Source: Mucilaginibacter pineti
Lineage (GTDB): Bacteria; Bacteroidota; Bacteroidia; Sphingobacteriales; Sphingobacteriaceae
Direction: 5' to 3'
Assembly (NCBI RefSeq): GCF_900101875.1
Contig: NZ_FNAI01000011.1
Span: 1 to 64,000 of the forward strand
Length of the DNA stretch: 64,000 nt
The notes under the pieces were generated by a model. That model saw only the letters and a list, made by a program, of their open reading frames with translations, did not search any database and had not been told where the DNA came from. This document shows positions 26,397 to 35,839 of this stretch, one piece after another; within the stretch, counting starts at the first letter, position 1, and each line of letters starts with the position of its first letter. The position numbers were made by a program, and so were the translations under genes.

Positions 26397-27779
26397 ATGA
26401 AAACTATAGCTATACTTTGTATTTCATTCATACTGATGCTAAGCATCGGGTGTACTAAAGAGTTTTTGGATAAAAAGCCATCTTCAGCTATCGTAGCACC
26501 AACCACTTTAGAAGATCTTAAAAGCCTTCTCGAAAATGTAACTGTTTTTGCTTCAACCACTGGATTATCTCAGATATCCGCAGATGAGTACATCGTCGCT
26601 TCGGATCAAAGTTATAATACTTTACCAACGTTGACCGAACGCAACGCTTATATTTGGAGCAAGGATATGTACCAGGGTGAAATCGGTACAGATTGGAATA
26701 AATCATTTCAGCAGATATTTTATGCAAACAGTGTACTCGATGTAATCGGTAAGTCCAATTTTAGTGATAAACAGGAAGCGAACAGAGTAAAAGGCCGGGC
26801 ATGTTTTGTAAGGGCATATGCGTACTACGATCTTGCCAGGAACTTTTGTAAGGTATACACTTCACAGACCGCCAACAGTGACCTTGGTCTTCCTATACGG
26901 ACAGAATCAGGAGTAGACATTGTTAAGTCACGCGCCACCTTAAAACAGACTTTCGATCAGATTATAAGTGATCTTGACATTGCCGGATCCTTATTGGATG
27001 CACCTGCTCCTGTCTATAATAAAAACCAGCCTTCAAAGGCCGCTGTGATGGCCCTCAAAGCTCGGATGTACCTATATATGGGCAGCTATGATGACGCGGA
27101 AAAATCTGCGGATACTGCCATGCAAATTTATAAAAGACTGACCGATTATAATACCATAAGTACTACGGTGGACTACCCTTTCAGTAATAGTTCGGAAGAA
27201 GTGATTTATTCGTCCCAACAGATCAATTCTTATGCGTTTCTGGTTTCAGCAAATTCCTCAATAGCATCATACAGAGTTGATTCCCAACTCTATAATTTAT
27301 ATGTAGGCAATGATCTTAGAAAAAAGATCTTTTTTAAGCAAAAGGAAACCGGAAGATATTCAGTAAAACGAATTTATTTGGGGCCTGGCTTATATCCATT
27401 TAGCGGATTAGCTACCGACGAATTATATCTGATCAAAGCGGAGTGCCTCGCTCGCAGGAAGCAGACTGGCGATGCTATGACGTTTCTCAACCAGCTTTTG
27501 ATCAATAGATACGATAAAAACACGGTCTACATTCCGGCATCAGCTTCCAGTCCGGAACAGGCATTAGCTAAAGTATTAGAAGAACGTAAAAAGGAATTGA
27601 TATTCAGAAGCCTGAGATGGTCTGATCTAAAAAGATATAACAGGGACGGGGCCAACATCGTGCTCACCAGGAGCATCAATGGCCAAAATTACACATTACC
27701 GCCCAACGACCCCAAATACGTTTTCCCTATTCCTGACCAGGAAATTGCATTAAGTGGAATCGAGCAAAATCAAAGATAA
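26397..27779 (+). CDS. SusD/RagB surface lipoprotein (cluster A)
   Basis: A 460-aa lipoprotein with lipobox near LSIGC (Cys19) followed by KEFLDKKPSS, typical of RagB/SusD. The N-terminal TPR-like helices (RGRACFVRAYAYYDLARNF, AVMALKARMYLYMG) and the C-terminal RKKELIFRSLRWSDLKRYN block are characteristic. It forms the hinged lid over the SusC barrel. The start is 4 bp after the SusC stop, so the two are coupled. Confidence 0.93.
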   Translation: MKTIAILCISFILMLSIGCTKEFLDKKPSSAIVAPTTLEDLKSLLENVTVFASTTGLSQISADEYIVASDQSYNTLPTLTERNAYIWSKDMYQGEIGTDWNKSFQQIFYANSVLDVIGKSNFSDKQEANRVKGRACFVRAYAYYDLARNFCKVYTSQTANSDLGLPIRTESGVDIVKSRATLKQTFDQIISDLDIAGSLLDAPAPVYNKNQPSKAAVMALKARMYLYMGSYDDAEKSADTAMQIYKRLTDYNTISTTVDYPFSNSSEEVIYSSQQINSYAFLVSANSSIASYRVDSQLYNLYVGNDLRKKIFFKQKETGRYSVKRIYLGPGLYPFSGLATDELYLIKAECLARRKQTGDAMTFLNQLLINRYDKNTVYIPASASSPEQALAKVLEERKKELIFRSLRWSDLKRYNRDGANIVLTRSINGQNYTLPPNDPKYVFPIPDQEIALSGIEQNQR

Positions 27780-27781
27780 AA

Positions 27782-29281
27782 GTGATGAGAAAAATACCTG
27801 CTATATTACTATTGACATTTATGGCAACAGTAGCCACCGCCCAGACAGGCAAGCATAAGATCAGTTCTGAGAATGTAAATAAAAACTATTCAATCACTAT
27901 TCATGGCGTGGTAAAGGATTCATTGAAGCCTGATATACGCAGGCTTCAACTTTCGGTATATGAAGTATTCTCGCTGACCAACGTTTTTACAAATTCAATA
28001 AAGTATGAATACGATACCGTCAATAATTCATTTGAAAAGAAATTAGCGATCCCTTCCAAAATAAGCCATTTAACAATTAATTATACCAATGCAAAGACAA
28101 TATTCCCATCCTACAACTATATGAAAAATTATATAGTAGAAGATGGGGATGACCTTCAATGCACTTTTTATACAGATTCAGTTGTATTTTCGGGTAAAGG
28201 TTCCGATAAAATGAATTTGCAATCGAAACTCTTTTACTTAGGCAGTAAATACTTTTACACCATCCCGGAGATCGCAAACCGAGGTGATGATTTTTATTTT
28301 GAAAATAATATTAGTTTATTCGACCGTAATTATAAAAGTCAAATTGATTTACTGCAAACTTATCAAGGGCATATTAGCAAAGATTTTTATGATTATCTAC
28401 ATAATCAATGTCTTGGATGGAGAAACTTCGCGATTCTTTCATTGATCTGTAATTCATATAAGTTAGATTCAACGTTTAATTCACGAGCGGTTGCGTTCTA
28501 CAAAAGTAGACTTCAGGGTATGGACACTAACTATCCGGAACAAGCGCATTTATCTCCTATTTTTACTGATTATATCTATAGGAAAGAAAAGCTGGATTTT
28601 GAGATCAATAATTTCAGAAAGAACACAATCAATAAGACAGGAGCACCCCGTTTTTTAGCATATCTTTCAAATAAATATAAAGGCGGGCTTCGGGAAAGGC
28701 TATTAGTAATTGGGCTATCCGATTTGCCGAACGAATATAGCGATGCCTATTGTTTTTTAGAAGAACCTGTTCTATTTGAGGAAAACTCTTCCTATTTCAA
28801 TGTGTTTAACAGCATAAAAAAATCTTTAAGCATCAAAGTTGATGCCTTTCCGTTTTCACTCCCTGACTCCACAGGAAAGATCATTAAACTTACCGATTAT
28901 AGGGGGAAAGTTGTAGTTGTAGATTTTTGGTTTACCGGATGCGGAGCATGCCTGGTTCTGGCGAAAAAAATGGGGCCAATCATAGAATCGTTTAAAGGCA
29001 GGGATGTGGTATTTGTGACAATCAACGTAGATAAAGTCAAAAGGTATTGGGTAGGATCATTAAAAGAAGGTAAATATACACACAAGGGCAATGTGAATTT
29101 ATATACCGATGGACTGGGAGAACAGCATCCTATTCTGTCACATTATAATGTTACGGCCTACCCCAAACTTTTGATAATCGACAAGTCTGGTCGTATACTT
29201 AGCGCTGAACCACCCAGACCATTAGATTCTGATTCACATTCAACTAAGAACTTTATCAATTTGATTGAATCTGGGCTATAA
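27782..29281 (+). CDS. TlpA-like thiol-disulfide oxidoreductase (cluster A)
   Basis: A 499-aa exported protein; the frame starts with GTG at 27782 directly followed by ATG at 27785, the likelier start. Signal peptide cleavage is near TAQ. About 350 N-terminal residues are of unrecognised fold (beta-rich start, helical middle), followed by a thioredoxin domain with redox motif CGAC (FWFTGCGACLVLAKK) and cis-Pro segment AYPKLLIID. It follows SusD by 2 bp, so it is a fixed part of the uptake module. A role in reducing or isomerising disulfides of the imported ligand or of SusC/D is inference. Confidence 0.85.
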   Translation: MMRKIPAILLLTFMATVATAQTGKHKISSENVNKNYSITIHGVVKDSLKPDIRRLQLSVYEVFSLTNVFTNSIKYEYDTVNNSFEKKLAIPSKISHLTINYTNAKTIFPSYNYMKNYIVEDGDDLQCTFYTDSVVFSGKGSDKMNLQSKLFYLGSKYFYTIPEIANRGDDFYFENNISLFDRNYKSQIDLLQTYQGHISKDFYDYLHNQCLGWRNFAILSLICNSYKLDSTFNSRAVAFYKSRLQGMDTNYPEQAHLSPIFTDYIYRKEKLDFEINNFRKNTINKTGAPRFLAYLSNKYKGGLRERLLVIGLSDLPNEYSDAYCFLEEPVLFEENSSYFNVFNSIKKSLSIKVDAFPFSLPDSTGKIIKLTDYRGKVVVVDFWFTGCGACLVLAKKMGPIIESFKGRDVVFVTINVDKVKRYWVGSLKEGKYTHKGNVNLYTDGLGEQHPILSHYNVTAYPKLLIIDKSGRILSAEPPRPLDSDSHSTKNFINLIESGL

Positions 29282-29425
29282 GGGTATGGGTTACACCTCT
29301 CTGTAAGAGCAATCTTGATTATTATATAATGATAACAAGCTTTGGAACCGCCGTCATGGCCGGGGCGACCTTGACACCATCCTCTAAAGTAAAATACTCT
29401 TTTGTTAGTTCTTTAACAACCATAT

Positions 29426-29551
29426 ATGGAAATCTGGTACTATATCGGTTTCGGTGTTTTTCTTTTGTTCATTATTGGTGTGATCGTTTGGCTGGTAATG
29501 GATATGATCAAAGAGAAAAACAACCCGGTTATCAAAAAGAAAAATGATTAA
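29426..29551 (+). CDS. 41-aa single-span membrane peptide
   Basis: An ATG at 29426 opens a 41-codon frame. A hydrophobic helix (WYYIGFGVFLLFIIGVIVWL) is followed by a strongly basic tail (KEKNNPVIKKKND). The hydrophobic-then-lysine pattern, codon use and the perfect terminator 60 bp later support a real gene. A longer overlapping frame at 29329-29547 has no such character. It is the last gene of cluster A; function unknown. Confidence 0.55.
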   Translation: MEIWYYIGFGVFLLFIIGVIVWLVMDMIKEKNNPVIKKKND

Positions 29552-29611
29552 ATATTCTCCTTCGTTCTTTCACCTTTTCATGACATTAATGAATAGGGTC
29601 CGTTAATAGTG

Positions 29612-29642
29612 AAAGTGCCCTGAAGGAGCAGGGCACTTTTTT
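29612..29642 (+). terminator. Terminator of cluster A
   Basis: AAAGTGCCCTG (29612-29622) pairs perfectly with 29629-29639 around a 6-base loop and runs into six T. It closes the sigma-to-TlpA cluster. Confidence 0.93.
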
Positions 29643-29748
29643 AGACTCAATTAAATAATAGCGTCTTATCAATAAGGTGGAAACTCCGTTAATGAAAGAA
29701 ATAGAGGGCATCCATTCAGGGATCAATTTTTCGAGATATAAGTAACAC

Positions 29749-30291
29749 TTACTTTTTCGCCAATTTTTTCAATTGAAATAAATATTCTTTACCTTTTTTA
29801 TCAACCTTTGTAATAATTTTATTCCTGGGTTTTTTATTAAATAGATTGGTAATCTCAGTAGGCGAACTGCTTTTTTTAACATTTTCCGGTAATTGCTCCC
29901 AGATTTCCTTTGCTGTTATAGGCTCATCAAGTCCTTTTCCATTTATCAATTGGTCTAAGTAAAATCCGAGATTCCTATCCGTATTTTTAAGCTTTATTCC
30001 CAACCCCACGCGCGTGGCAATAATCTCTTGGGTAGCTTTTGGCAAATCCTCAATTTTGGGTATTACCTGGCTGGGGTTTCCCATTTTATAATATTTTAGA
30101 TTATATAGCCCTGCAATTTCATCTGAAATATTTATATCCAATGTTCTTCTTCCTGATTCTATACCACTATATCTGTTCTCGTCAATATCTAACAAGGATG
30201 CAATGTCACCTTGAAGTAGTCCAAAATGCCTTCTGTATTTCTTAATTATAGTTCTATATTTTGCGTTTTCGTCTTTACGTTCTTTCGACAC
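29749..30291 (-). CDS. XRE-family helix-turn-helix regulator
   Basis: A 180-aa protein. The N-terminal HTH (about 10-65) reads LLQGDIASLLDIDENRYSGIESGRR, a standard XRE pattern. A linker and a basic C-terminal domain (about 125-180, KEIWEQLPENVKKS...KGKEYLFQLKKLAKK) follow and may form a second winged helix. The gene is divergent from the structured RNA promoter at 30,323-30,352, so it is a natural candidate regulator of that transcript and of cluster B. Target sites are not identified. Confidence 0.8.
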   Translation of the reverse strand: MSKERKDENAKYRTIIKKYRRHFGLLQGDIASLLDIDENRYSGIESGRRTLDINISDEIAGLYNLKYYKMGNPSQVIPKIEDLPKATQEIIATRVGLGIKLKNTDRNLGFYLDQLINGKGLDEPITAKEIWEQLPENVKKSSSPTEITNLFNKKPRNKIITKVDKKGKEYLFQLKKLAKK

Positions 30292-30322
30292 TGAACTTAT
30301 TTTAAAATAGATAGATTAATAA

Positions 30323-30352
30323 TTTGCATTTATATATTTTTTCGTATGTTTG
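30323..30352 (+). promoter_or_regulatory. Bacteroidota-type promoter for the structured RNA
   Basis: TTTG at 30323-30326 and TATGTTTG at 30345-30352 are separated by 18 bp. They match the -33 (TTTG) and -7 (TAnnTTTG) elements of Bacteroidota primary-sigma promoters. Transcription is expected to begin at about 30,358-30,360 on the plus strand. No protein start codon with a convincing gene follows for more than 700 bp. Confidence 0.7.
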
Positions 30353-30359
30353 TATTGTA

Positions 30360-30760
30360 TTATAGCGACAATTAATGTGAGGCATTCATTGATGTTTCAC
30401 TATAACGAAGTCTCTCGCCCGAAAAACGACCAAATTTTATCAGCGAGAAGGCCGTGAGGTCGCCCCATATACTGGATAATCCCTATCTTCATAGATATAT
30501 TAACCAGTAGGGCGGCTTTTACGTAAGTCTTCCGGTGATAAACCCTGAATTTCGTGTAGATTTAGGGGTGGGTGCTTGGTCGTACCCTCGGTCGGAAGCA
30601 GTAAAAGTCGCCTTATTGGTTTTTTCAATAAGGTTACTCTGCCGCTTAGAGACTCGTTTCAAACATATGAGTAATGAAAACGAGACTAAACAGCCGTCCA
30701 ATTAGCTTAACCAGCACCGCCGGGTGCTACGGATCGCAGTGCGTTTTCTACCGTAATTTC
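30360..30760 (+). ncRNA. Candidate structured RNA, unknown family
   Basis: On the plus strand this interval folds into a chain of helices: a possible H-type pseudoknot (30413-418/443-448 with 427-431/458-462), a hairpin at 30471-508, and a 12-bp stem 30511-522/601-612 extended by 529-534/593-598 that encloses two hairpins (542-550/560-569 and 570-575/582-587). Further hairpins lie at 611-618/626-633, 653-660/676-684 and 713-718/723-728. A 7-bp pairing 30409-415/648-654 could close the whole. It has a good promoter and no coding frame. It does not show tmRNA, RNase P, SRP or group I/II intron signatures that I can recognise. Confidence 0.5.
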
Positions 30761-31130
30761 TCCCTTAATTATTTTCGCAAAAATATAATAAAGAACGTTC
30801 ATAAGCCTCCTGATTAATTGGTGTTAAGCGATTTTCAATCATTTCTTTTACCAATTAGGCCCCAAATAATGAAAGTATTATACTTAGGGGGGATGTATTG
30901 TCTCAAAATTAATCATATAGGTTCATTTTTACTAATTGAACGCCATAATATATTATTTAAGAACAGTCGCTGCCCATCGTTAAAAAACCGCTTTAAAAAC
31001 ATCATCAAGCACCCGATTTAATTCCCTGCCTGCAAACGGCGACCAGATCAGTTATAGTTAATAGTGTCGCCGTTTTGCTTTATAAAGGCTGTTCAGCCTA
31101 TTTCATAACTCTCTAAACTAATGAACTTTC
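30761..31130. other. Leader or spacer upstream of cluster B TlpA gene
   Basis: AT-rich DNA with no supported gene. It ends with two hairpins just before the TlpA gene (31032-31078 and about 31086-31099), so the structured RNA upstream may be a free RNA or the 5' part of a very long leader. Confidence 0.5.
31032..31078 (+). terminator. Hairpin, possible terminator before cluster B
   Basis: GCAAACGGCGAC (31032-31043) pairs with 31066-31078, leaving one T bulged. T-rich bases (CTTTAT) follow but the tract is weak. It may end the structured RNA or act as an attenuator 50 bp ahead of the TlpA gene. Confidence 0.5.
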
Positions 31131-32561
31131 ATGAAAAAAATTATACTATTTATAGTACTGGCCGCGCTTTGCCTAAATTTTACGGCACAGGGTCAGTTTT
31201 ACAAACCATCGCCCGTAACTATACATATCAATGAAACACTTCCTGAAACTTTTTATCAAAAAGCACATCAAGCTGTAAATACCCGTACAGGAAAACTTAC
31301 TACGATACAATTAAAGCAATTTAAGGACAAACTGATCATTCTCGACTTTTGGGCGACATGGTGCGGCCCGTGTGTTTACTCTCTTAATAAACTGGATAGC
31401 ATAAAAATGGCTATGAACGGTGCGGACTTTATAGTGGTTCCGGTAACCTATCAGTCCGAAAAGGAAGCGAAAACAGAATTCAATAGATACAAATGGGATT
31501 TTACTTCTATCATTGGTGATACGATACTTGCACAAATTTTCCCGCATTCCGGGATACCACACCAGGTATGGATTAGAAGTGGAAAAGTAATTGCATTCCC
31601 TAAATCGGATTACGCTACCAAGGAAAATATTTTAAATGCCATTGCCGGTAAGCCTATTAAAGTGATCCAAAACATACAGGATAATGCGCTTAATCCTTTG
31701 ATGCCTTTATTTACGAAAGGAAATGGAGAAACCGGATTATATTTTAAAGGGAATGATGCAGTTATAGCCCGATATCTCCCGAATTACGATACTCAAACGT
31801 TAACCTATCTTACATTGGCTGATACAACAGTGCTTTATTGCTGCAATCTTTCACTTTCAGAATTATTCTTTCAGGCTTTCAGGCAAGATATTTTCCCGGC
31901 ATTTGGCATCGATAATGGGGTTGAGTGGAATATCAGTCCCGCACTTCAGGCACGGTTTTTAAACAAACCGCATCCAAGCCTCAATGGTGAATACAAGCAA
32001 GACTCCATCTATCTGGCATGGCGAAAAAAAAATAATTACGGTTATAATCTCAGATACCCAAAACCTATTAATGAGCATCAGGCACTGCGGATGATGCAAC
32101 AAGATCTTAATCATTTTTTCGGCCTTTACCTGAACCTTGAAGCGAAGATCAAAGCTGGCCCCAAACATATCTATGCGGTATTGAGACTGAAAGGAGCTAA
32201 AACCGAAACAGAAGGTTTGCTGAAAAGCAAGTCAGATTCTGGCGGTGTAGATCATCACGGAGATAGGTATAGGTATAAAAATCTCTTGTTTGGTCAACAC
32301 TTTTTGGGCCGTCTTTCTTCTTCTCAGTTATCACCTAAATTAACGATCCGAGAGGTCATTGACAGTACCGGTATTGATCCCAATTTTAGGGTTGATTTCG
32401 ATTTCGCGAAGTCTATTAAAGGTAACCTGGACAAGGCTCAAAAAGAATTGTCACGATACGGATTATATCTTACCATTGAAAAAGAACAGGTTCCTGTGCT
32501 TGAAATACGTGATAAGAATATAGCGCCTTCAGGTAAAACAGAGTTCCAAAATAAAAAGTAA
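31131..32561 (+). CDS. TlpA-like thioredoxin with DUF3738-like C-terminus (cluster B)
   Basis: A 476-aa exported protein (signal MKKIILFIVLAAL, cleavage near TAQG). The N-terminal thioredoxin domain has the TlpA motif FWATWCGPC and cis-Pro IPHQVW. The C-terminal 280 residues resemble the partner domain seen with TlpA in Bacteroidota (DUF3738-like), ending in YGLYLTIEKEQVPVLEIRD. It opens cluster B, 22 bp ahead of SusC. The same two-part design recurs in the gene at 45,015, but not in cluster A, where the thioredoxin is C-terminal. Confidence 0.85.
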   Translation: MKKIILFIVLAALCLNFTAQGQFYKPSPVTIHINETLPETFYQKAHQAVNTRTGKLTTIQLKQFKDKLIILDFWATWCGPCVYSLNKLDSIKMAMNGADFIVVPVTYQSEKEAKTEFNRYKWDFTSIIGDTILAQIFPHSGIPHQVWIRSGKVIAFPKSDYATKENILNAIAGKPIKVIQNIQDNALNPLMPLFTKGNGETGLYFKGNDAVIARYLPNYDTQTLTYLTLADTTVLYCCNLSLSELFFQAFRQDIFPAFGIDNGVEWNISPALQARFLNKPHPSLNGEYKQDSIYLAWRKKNNYGYNLRYPKPINEHQALRMMQQDLNHFFGLYLNLEAKIKAGPKHIYAVLRLKGAKTETEGLLKSKSDSGGVDHHGDRYRYKNLLFGQHFLGRLSSSQLSPKLTIREVIDSTGIDPNFRVDFDFAKSIKGNLDKAQKELSRYGLYLTIEKEQVPVLEIRDKNIAPSGKTEFQNKK

Positions 32562-32583
32562 AAAAGCACCTAAATGATCCACA

Positions 32584-35500
32584 ATGAATAGATATATATT
32601 ATTAAGCATCCTAATAGGCTTTTCATCAGTAGCTTTTGGCCAGATAAATATCAGGGGAAAGGTCATATCTGAAAACGGAAACCAACCGTTGGCAGGAGCA
32701 ACTATAAAATTGAAAAACACTCATATCACCGTTATAACTGATGGAAACGGGGATTTCAATTTCACCATTAAATTAACTTCTGATACCATATTGGTAAACT
32801 ATGTTGGCTATATGGTTCAGCAGCTAACCATTAGCTCCAACAAAACAACATATTATACGGTGCGGCTTAAAGAAAACATGGCTGCTCTTTCAGAAGTTGT
32901 TGTCAATACAGGTTATTATCAAATACCAAAAGAAAGAGCGACCGGCTCTTTTACACAAATCAATAACCAGCTACTCAACCGAAGCGTTACAACAAATATC
33001 TTGGACAGGCTTGAGGGAATAACAAATAGTTTGAACTTTGACCGGCGACTTATTACAGGCGAAAATACAGTAAAAAGAAGTCCTGATATCAGGATCAGAG
33101 GTGTTTCAACTATTGAATCCAACGAGAAGGCGTTGATCGTTGTTGATAATTTTCCCTATGAAGGTGATATCTCGACCATTAACCCAAATGATGTAGAAAG
33201 CATCACCATACTCAAAGATGCCGCTGCCGCTTCAATATGGGGAGCCCGCGCAGGGAACGGAGTAATTGTCATCACAACTAAGCAAGGCCGCTACAATCAA
33301 AAAAGCAGGATCTCCTTTACCAGCAATGTGACCTCGATTAATAGGCCCGATCTATTTTACAATCAGAACTGGCTACCTTCTCCGACAGTAATGTCTATCG
33401 AGAAGGAACTATTTACGCGAGGTAATTATCTGGAACGCAATCAAACCGCGTTGCCTTTATACGTGGAACTGCTGATCAAAAAGCGAAACGGCGCGATCAG
33501 CGATGCGGATTTTACCGCACAGGAGGACGTTATGAAAAATACCGATGTGCGGAATGACGCTTTAAAATATCTTTACAGGCAGGGCTTAAACCAGCAATAT
33601 GCACTGAATGCCAGCGGCGGCGGCGCAGCCTACAAATATTATTTTTCAACCGGTTACGATAACAATAAAGAAAACGTCACCGAAAACAGTAATTCCAGGC
33701 TCAGTCTTCGGCTGCTCAATTCATTCCAACCATTGAAAAATCTGGAGTTTACTGCCGATATCTGGTATACCAGGCAGCAACAGCAAACCAACGGCCTTAA
33801 CTATTCCGGACTAACGACCGCTGGAGTTGGTATTATTTCTCCCTACGCTCGTCTGGCCGACGATAACGGGAATGCGTTAGCTATTCCCAGGGATTACCGG
33901 TTTACTTATCAGCAACAGGCTGCGGCCAATGGTTTGGTAGACTGGTTATACCGCCCATTAGACGAACTGAAATTAGCAGATAACACTGCCAGGAATAACG
34001 AGATCAAGCTTAATGGAGGACTAAAGTATACCTTTTTTAAGGACTTTAATATCAATGCATCCTATCAGTTCATTCAAAATAATGCAACAGGTGTAAGCTA
34101 TTATTCGCCTCAAACTTATTATGTGCGAAACTTGGTTAACCGCTTTACGCAAACCGACGGAACAAAGATATTTCCAAACGGCGGAGTCCTGACCGGTGCA
34201 ACACCTGTAACAACACAGGCACAAGCCGGAAGATTGCAGCTCAATTATAATCATGATTTCACCAACCAGCACCAGTTAAGCGCACTCGCCGGGGCGGAGG
34301 TCCGGCAGCAGGTCGCAGAAACCCTACCCGGATACATGCTTTTGAATTACAATAAAGATGTGTTGACCAGCAACACGGCATTTGATTATTATACCGCTTA
34401 CCCGACCAGGCCAACCGGCGCGGCAACATTACCCAGTATCAACGGATACCAGTTACACAGGATCCTGACCGACCGTTATTTGTCTTACTTTGCCAATGCT
34501 GCGGATACTTATAAGGAACGGTATACGCTTTCCGGGAGTGTCCGCTGGGACGGGTCTAATATTTTCGGCGTAAATACCAATCAGAAAGGGGTGCCACTAT
34601 GGTCTATAGGCAGCAGTTGGGAACTGAGCAAAGAGCCATTTTATCAGTTGAAATGGTTACCTTATTTACGACTGCGGGCCACCTATGGGAGCAGTGGTAA
34701 CGTAAATACATCGGTCAGTGCATTTCCAACAGCCTTATACAACACAGATGCGATCACCGGCCTACCAAATGCTTCGTTGACAAGCGCAGGGAATCCCGAC
34801 CTGCGTTGGGAGCAGGTAAAAACGTTTAATGCAGGTATCGACTTTGCGCTATCGAACAGGAGAATTGAAGGCAGTATCGAGTTTTACAATAAAAATGCAA
34901 GTGACCTGATCGGTATCGATAATATGGACCCGACAACCGGGATCATCCTGGGTGTAACCCCGGCTTTGCAAAATAAGATCAATTACGCCAATATGAATAC
35001 CCGCGGGGTGGATATTCAACTTAACAGCAGAAACCTGACCGGCAAATTCCGCTGGGAGACATCAGTGCTGTTCAGTTATGTCCGTAATAAGGTCACCAAA
35101 TATAATGCCGCACTGGCGAACACGATCACAGCATATACAGCTACTCCCGGCCCGGCAGTTGCCGGCAGTTCGCGTGACATGATCTATGCCTTTCCTTGGA
35201 ACGGATTAGACCATAATACAGGCAAGCCCATTATTTATATAAACGGCGTGGTGAGTACAGATTATCAAACTTACTATAACTCTTTTAAGACAAGCGACCT
35301 CGTACAGGCGGGCGTCACCTCTCCGCCTTATTTCGGGTCGGTAAGAAATACGTTTAGCTATCAAAACTTTCAGGTAAGTGCAAATATCATTTGGAAAGCA
35401 GGTTATGTTTTCCGCCGTAGTTCTATGTATCCAGGTTATGAATATTATTCAAGTTCTAATTATAATATGGATTACTTCAAACGATGGAAAAATCCTGGTG

Positions 35501-35820
35501 ATGAGCTAATTACATCGGTTCCCGCTGCTATACCACCCGGAACAACGGTAGGCAACAATTATATGGCATTAGTATACAAAAACTCCGAGGCTTTGATCAC
35601 AAAAGGCGATCATATCCGCTTACAAGACGTCAATTTAAGTTATCGTTTTCAGGGTAAGATCTTAAAGAATATGAATTTAAGCCAATTACAGGTGTATGCT
35701 TACGCCCGGAATTTAGGCATTTTGTGGAGAGCCAATAAGAATAATCTTGACCCGGATTATGCCAATGCGAGTTATCCTGAACCACAGACTTTTGCATTGG
35801 GTCTAAAAGTTGATTTTTAA
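32584..35820 (+). CDS. SusC/RagA TonB-linked receptor without STN domain (cluster B)
   Basis: A 1078-aa outer-membrane transporter. The signal peptide (cleavage near AFGQ) leads straight into the carboxypeptidase-like repeat (IRGKVISENGNQPLAGATI), then the plug (KDAAAASIWGARAGNGVIVITT) and barrel. The STN signalling domain present in the cluster A and C receptors is missing, consistent with the absence of a sigma/FecR pair here. SusD follows after 19 bp. Ligand unknown. Confidence 0.93.
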   Translation: MNRYILLSILIGFSSVAFGQINIRGKVISENGNQPLAGATIKLKNTHITVITDGNGDFNFTIKLTSDTILVNYVGYMVQQLTISSNKTTYYTVRLKENMAALSEVVVNTGYYQIPKERATGSFTQINNQLLNRSVTTNILDRLEGITNSLNFDRRLITGENTVKRSPDIRIRGVSTIESNEKALIVVDNFPYEGDISTINPNDVESITILKDAAAASIWGARAGNGVIVITTKQGRYNQKSRISFTSNVTSINRPDLFYNQNWLPSPTVMSIEKELFTRGNYLERNQTALPLYVELLIKKRNGAISDADFTAQEDVMKNTDVRNDALKYLYRQGLNQQYALNASGGGAAYKYYFSTGYDNNKENVTENSNSRLSLRLLNSFQPLKNLEFTADIWYTRQQQQTNGLNYSGLTTAGVGIISPYARLADDNGNALAIPRDYRFTYQQQAAANGLVDWLYRPLDELKLADNTARNNEIKLNGGLKYTFFKDFNINASYQFIQNNATGVSYYSPQTYYVRNLVNRFTQTDGTKIFPNGGVLTGATPVTTQAQAGRLQLNYNHDFTNQHQLSALAGAEVRQQVAETLPGYMLLNYNKDVLTSNTAFDYYTAYPTRPTGAATLPSINGYQLHRILTDRYLSYFANAADTYKERYTLSGSVRWDGSNIFGVNTNQKGVPLWSIGSSWELSKEPFYQLKWLPYLRLRATYGSSGNVNTSVSAFPTALYNTDAITGLPNASLTSAGNPDLRWEQVKTFNAGIDFALSNRRIEGSIEFYNKNASDLIGIDNMDPTTGIILGVTPALQNKINYANMNTRGVDIQLNSRNLTGKFRWETSVLFSYVRNKVTKYNAALANTITAYTATPGPAVAGSSRDMIYAFPWNGLDHNTGKPIIYINGVVSTDYQTYYNSFKTSDLVQAGVTSPPYFGSVRNTFSYQNFQVSANIIWKAGYVFRRSSMYPGYEYYSSSNYNMDYFKRWKNPGDELITSVPAAIPPGTTVGNNYMALVYKNSEALITKGDHIRLQDVNLSYRFQGKILKNMNLSQLQVYAYARNLGILWRANKNNLDPDYANASYPEPQTFALGLKVDF

Positions 35821-35839
35821 CTAATTAAAATAAAGCTAT

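Noticed and set aside
29329..29547. 72-aa ORF behind the cluster A TlpA gene
   Set aside because: It overlaps the better-supported 41-aa membrane peptide in another frame and has a Cys/Arg/Tyr-rich composition.
30519..30701. 60-aa minus-strand ORF with a TTG start
   Set aside because: It lies inside the strongest RNA helices, has no Met start and has a Ser/Thr/Lys-rich composition without protein character.
30360..30760. tmRNA, RNase P RNA, SRP RNA or a self-splicing intron
   Set aside because: No tRNA-like ends or tag frame, none of the conserved RNase P or SRP core motifs, and no domain V or P/Q/R/S elements were found.
30360..30760. Retron ncRNA or omega RNA
   Set aside because: No reverse transcriptase, IscB or TnpB gene lies in the window.
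30818..31021. 67-aa ORF before cluster B
   Set aside because: AT-rich DNA with unspecific composition; nothing supports translation, although a 50-codon start at 30,869 cannot be excluded.
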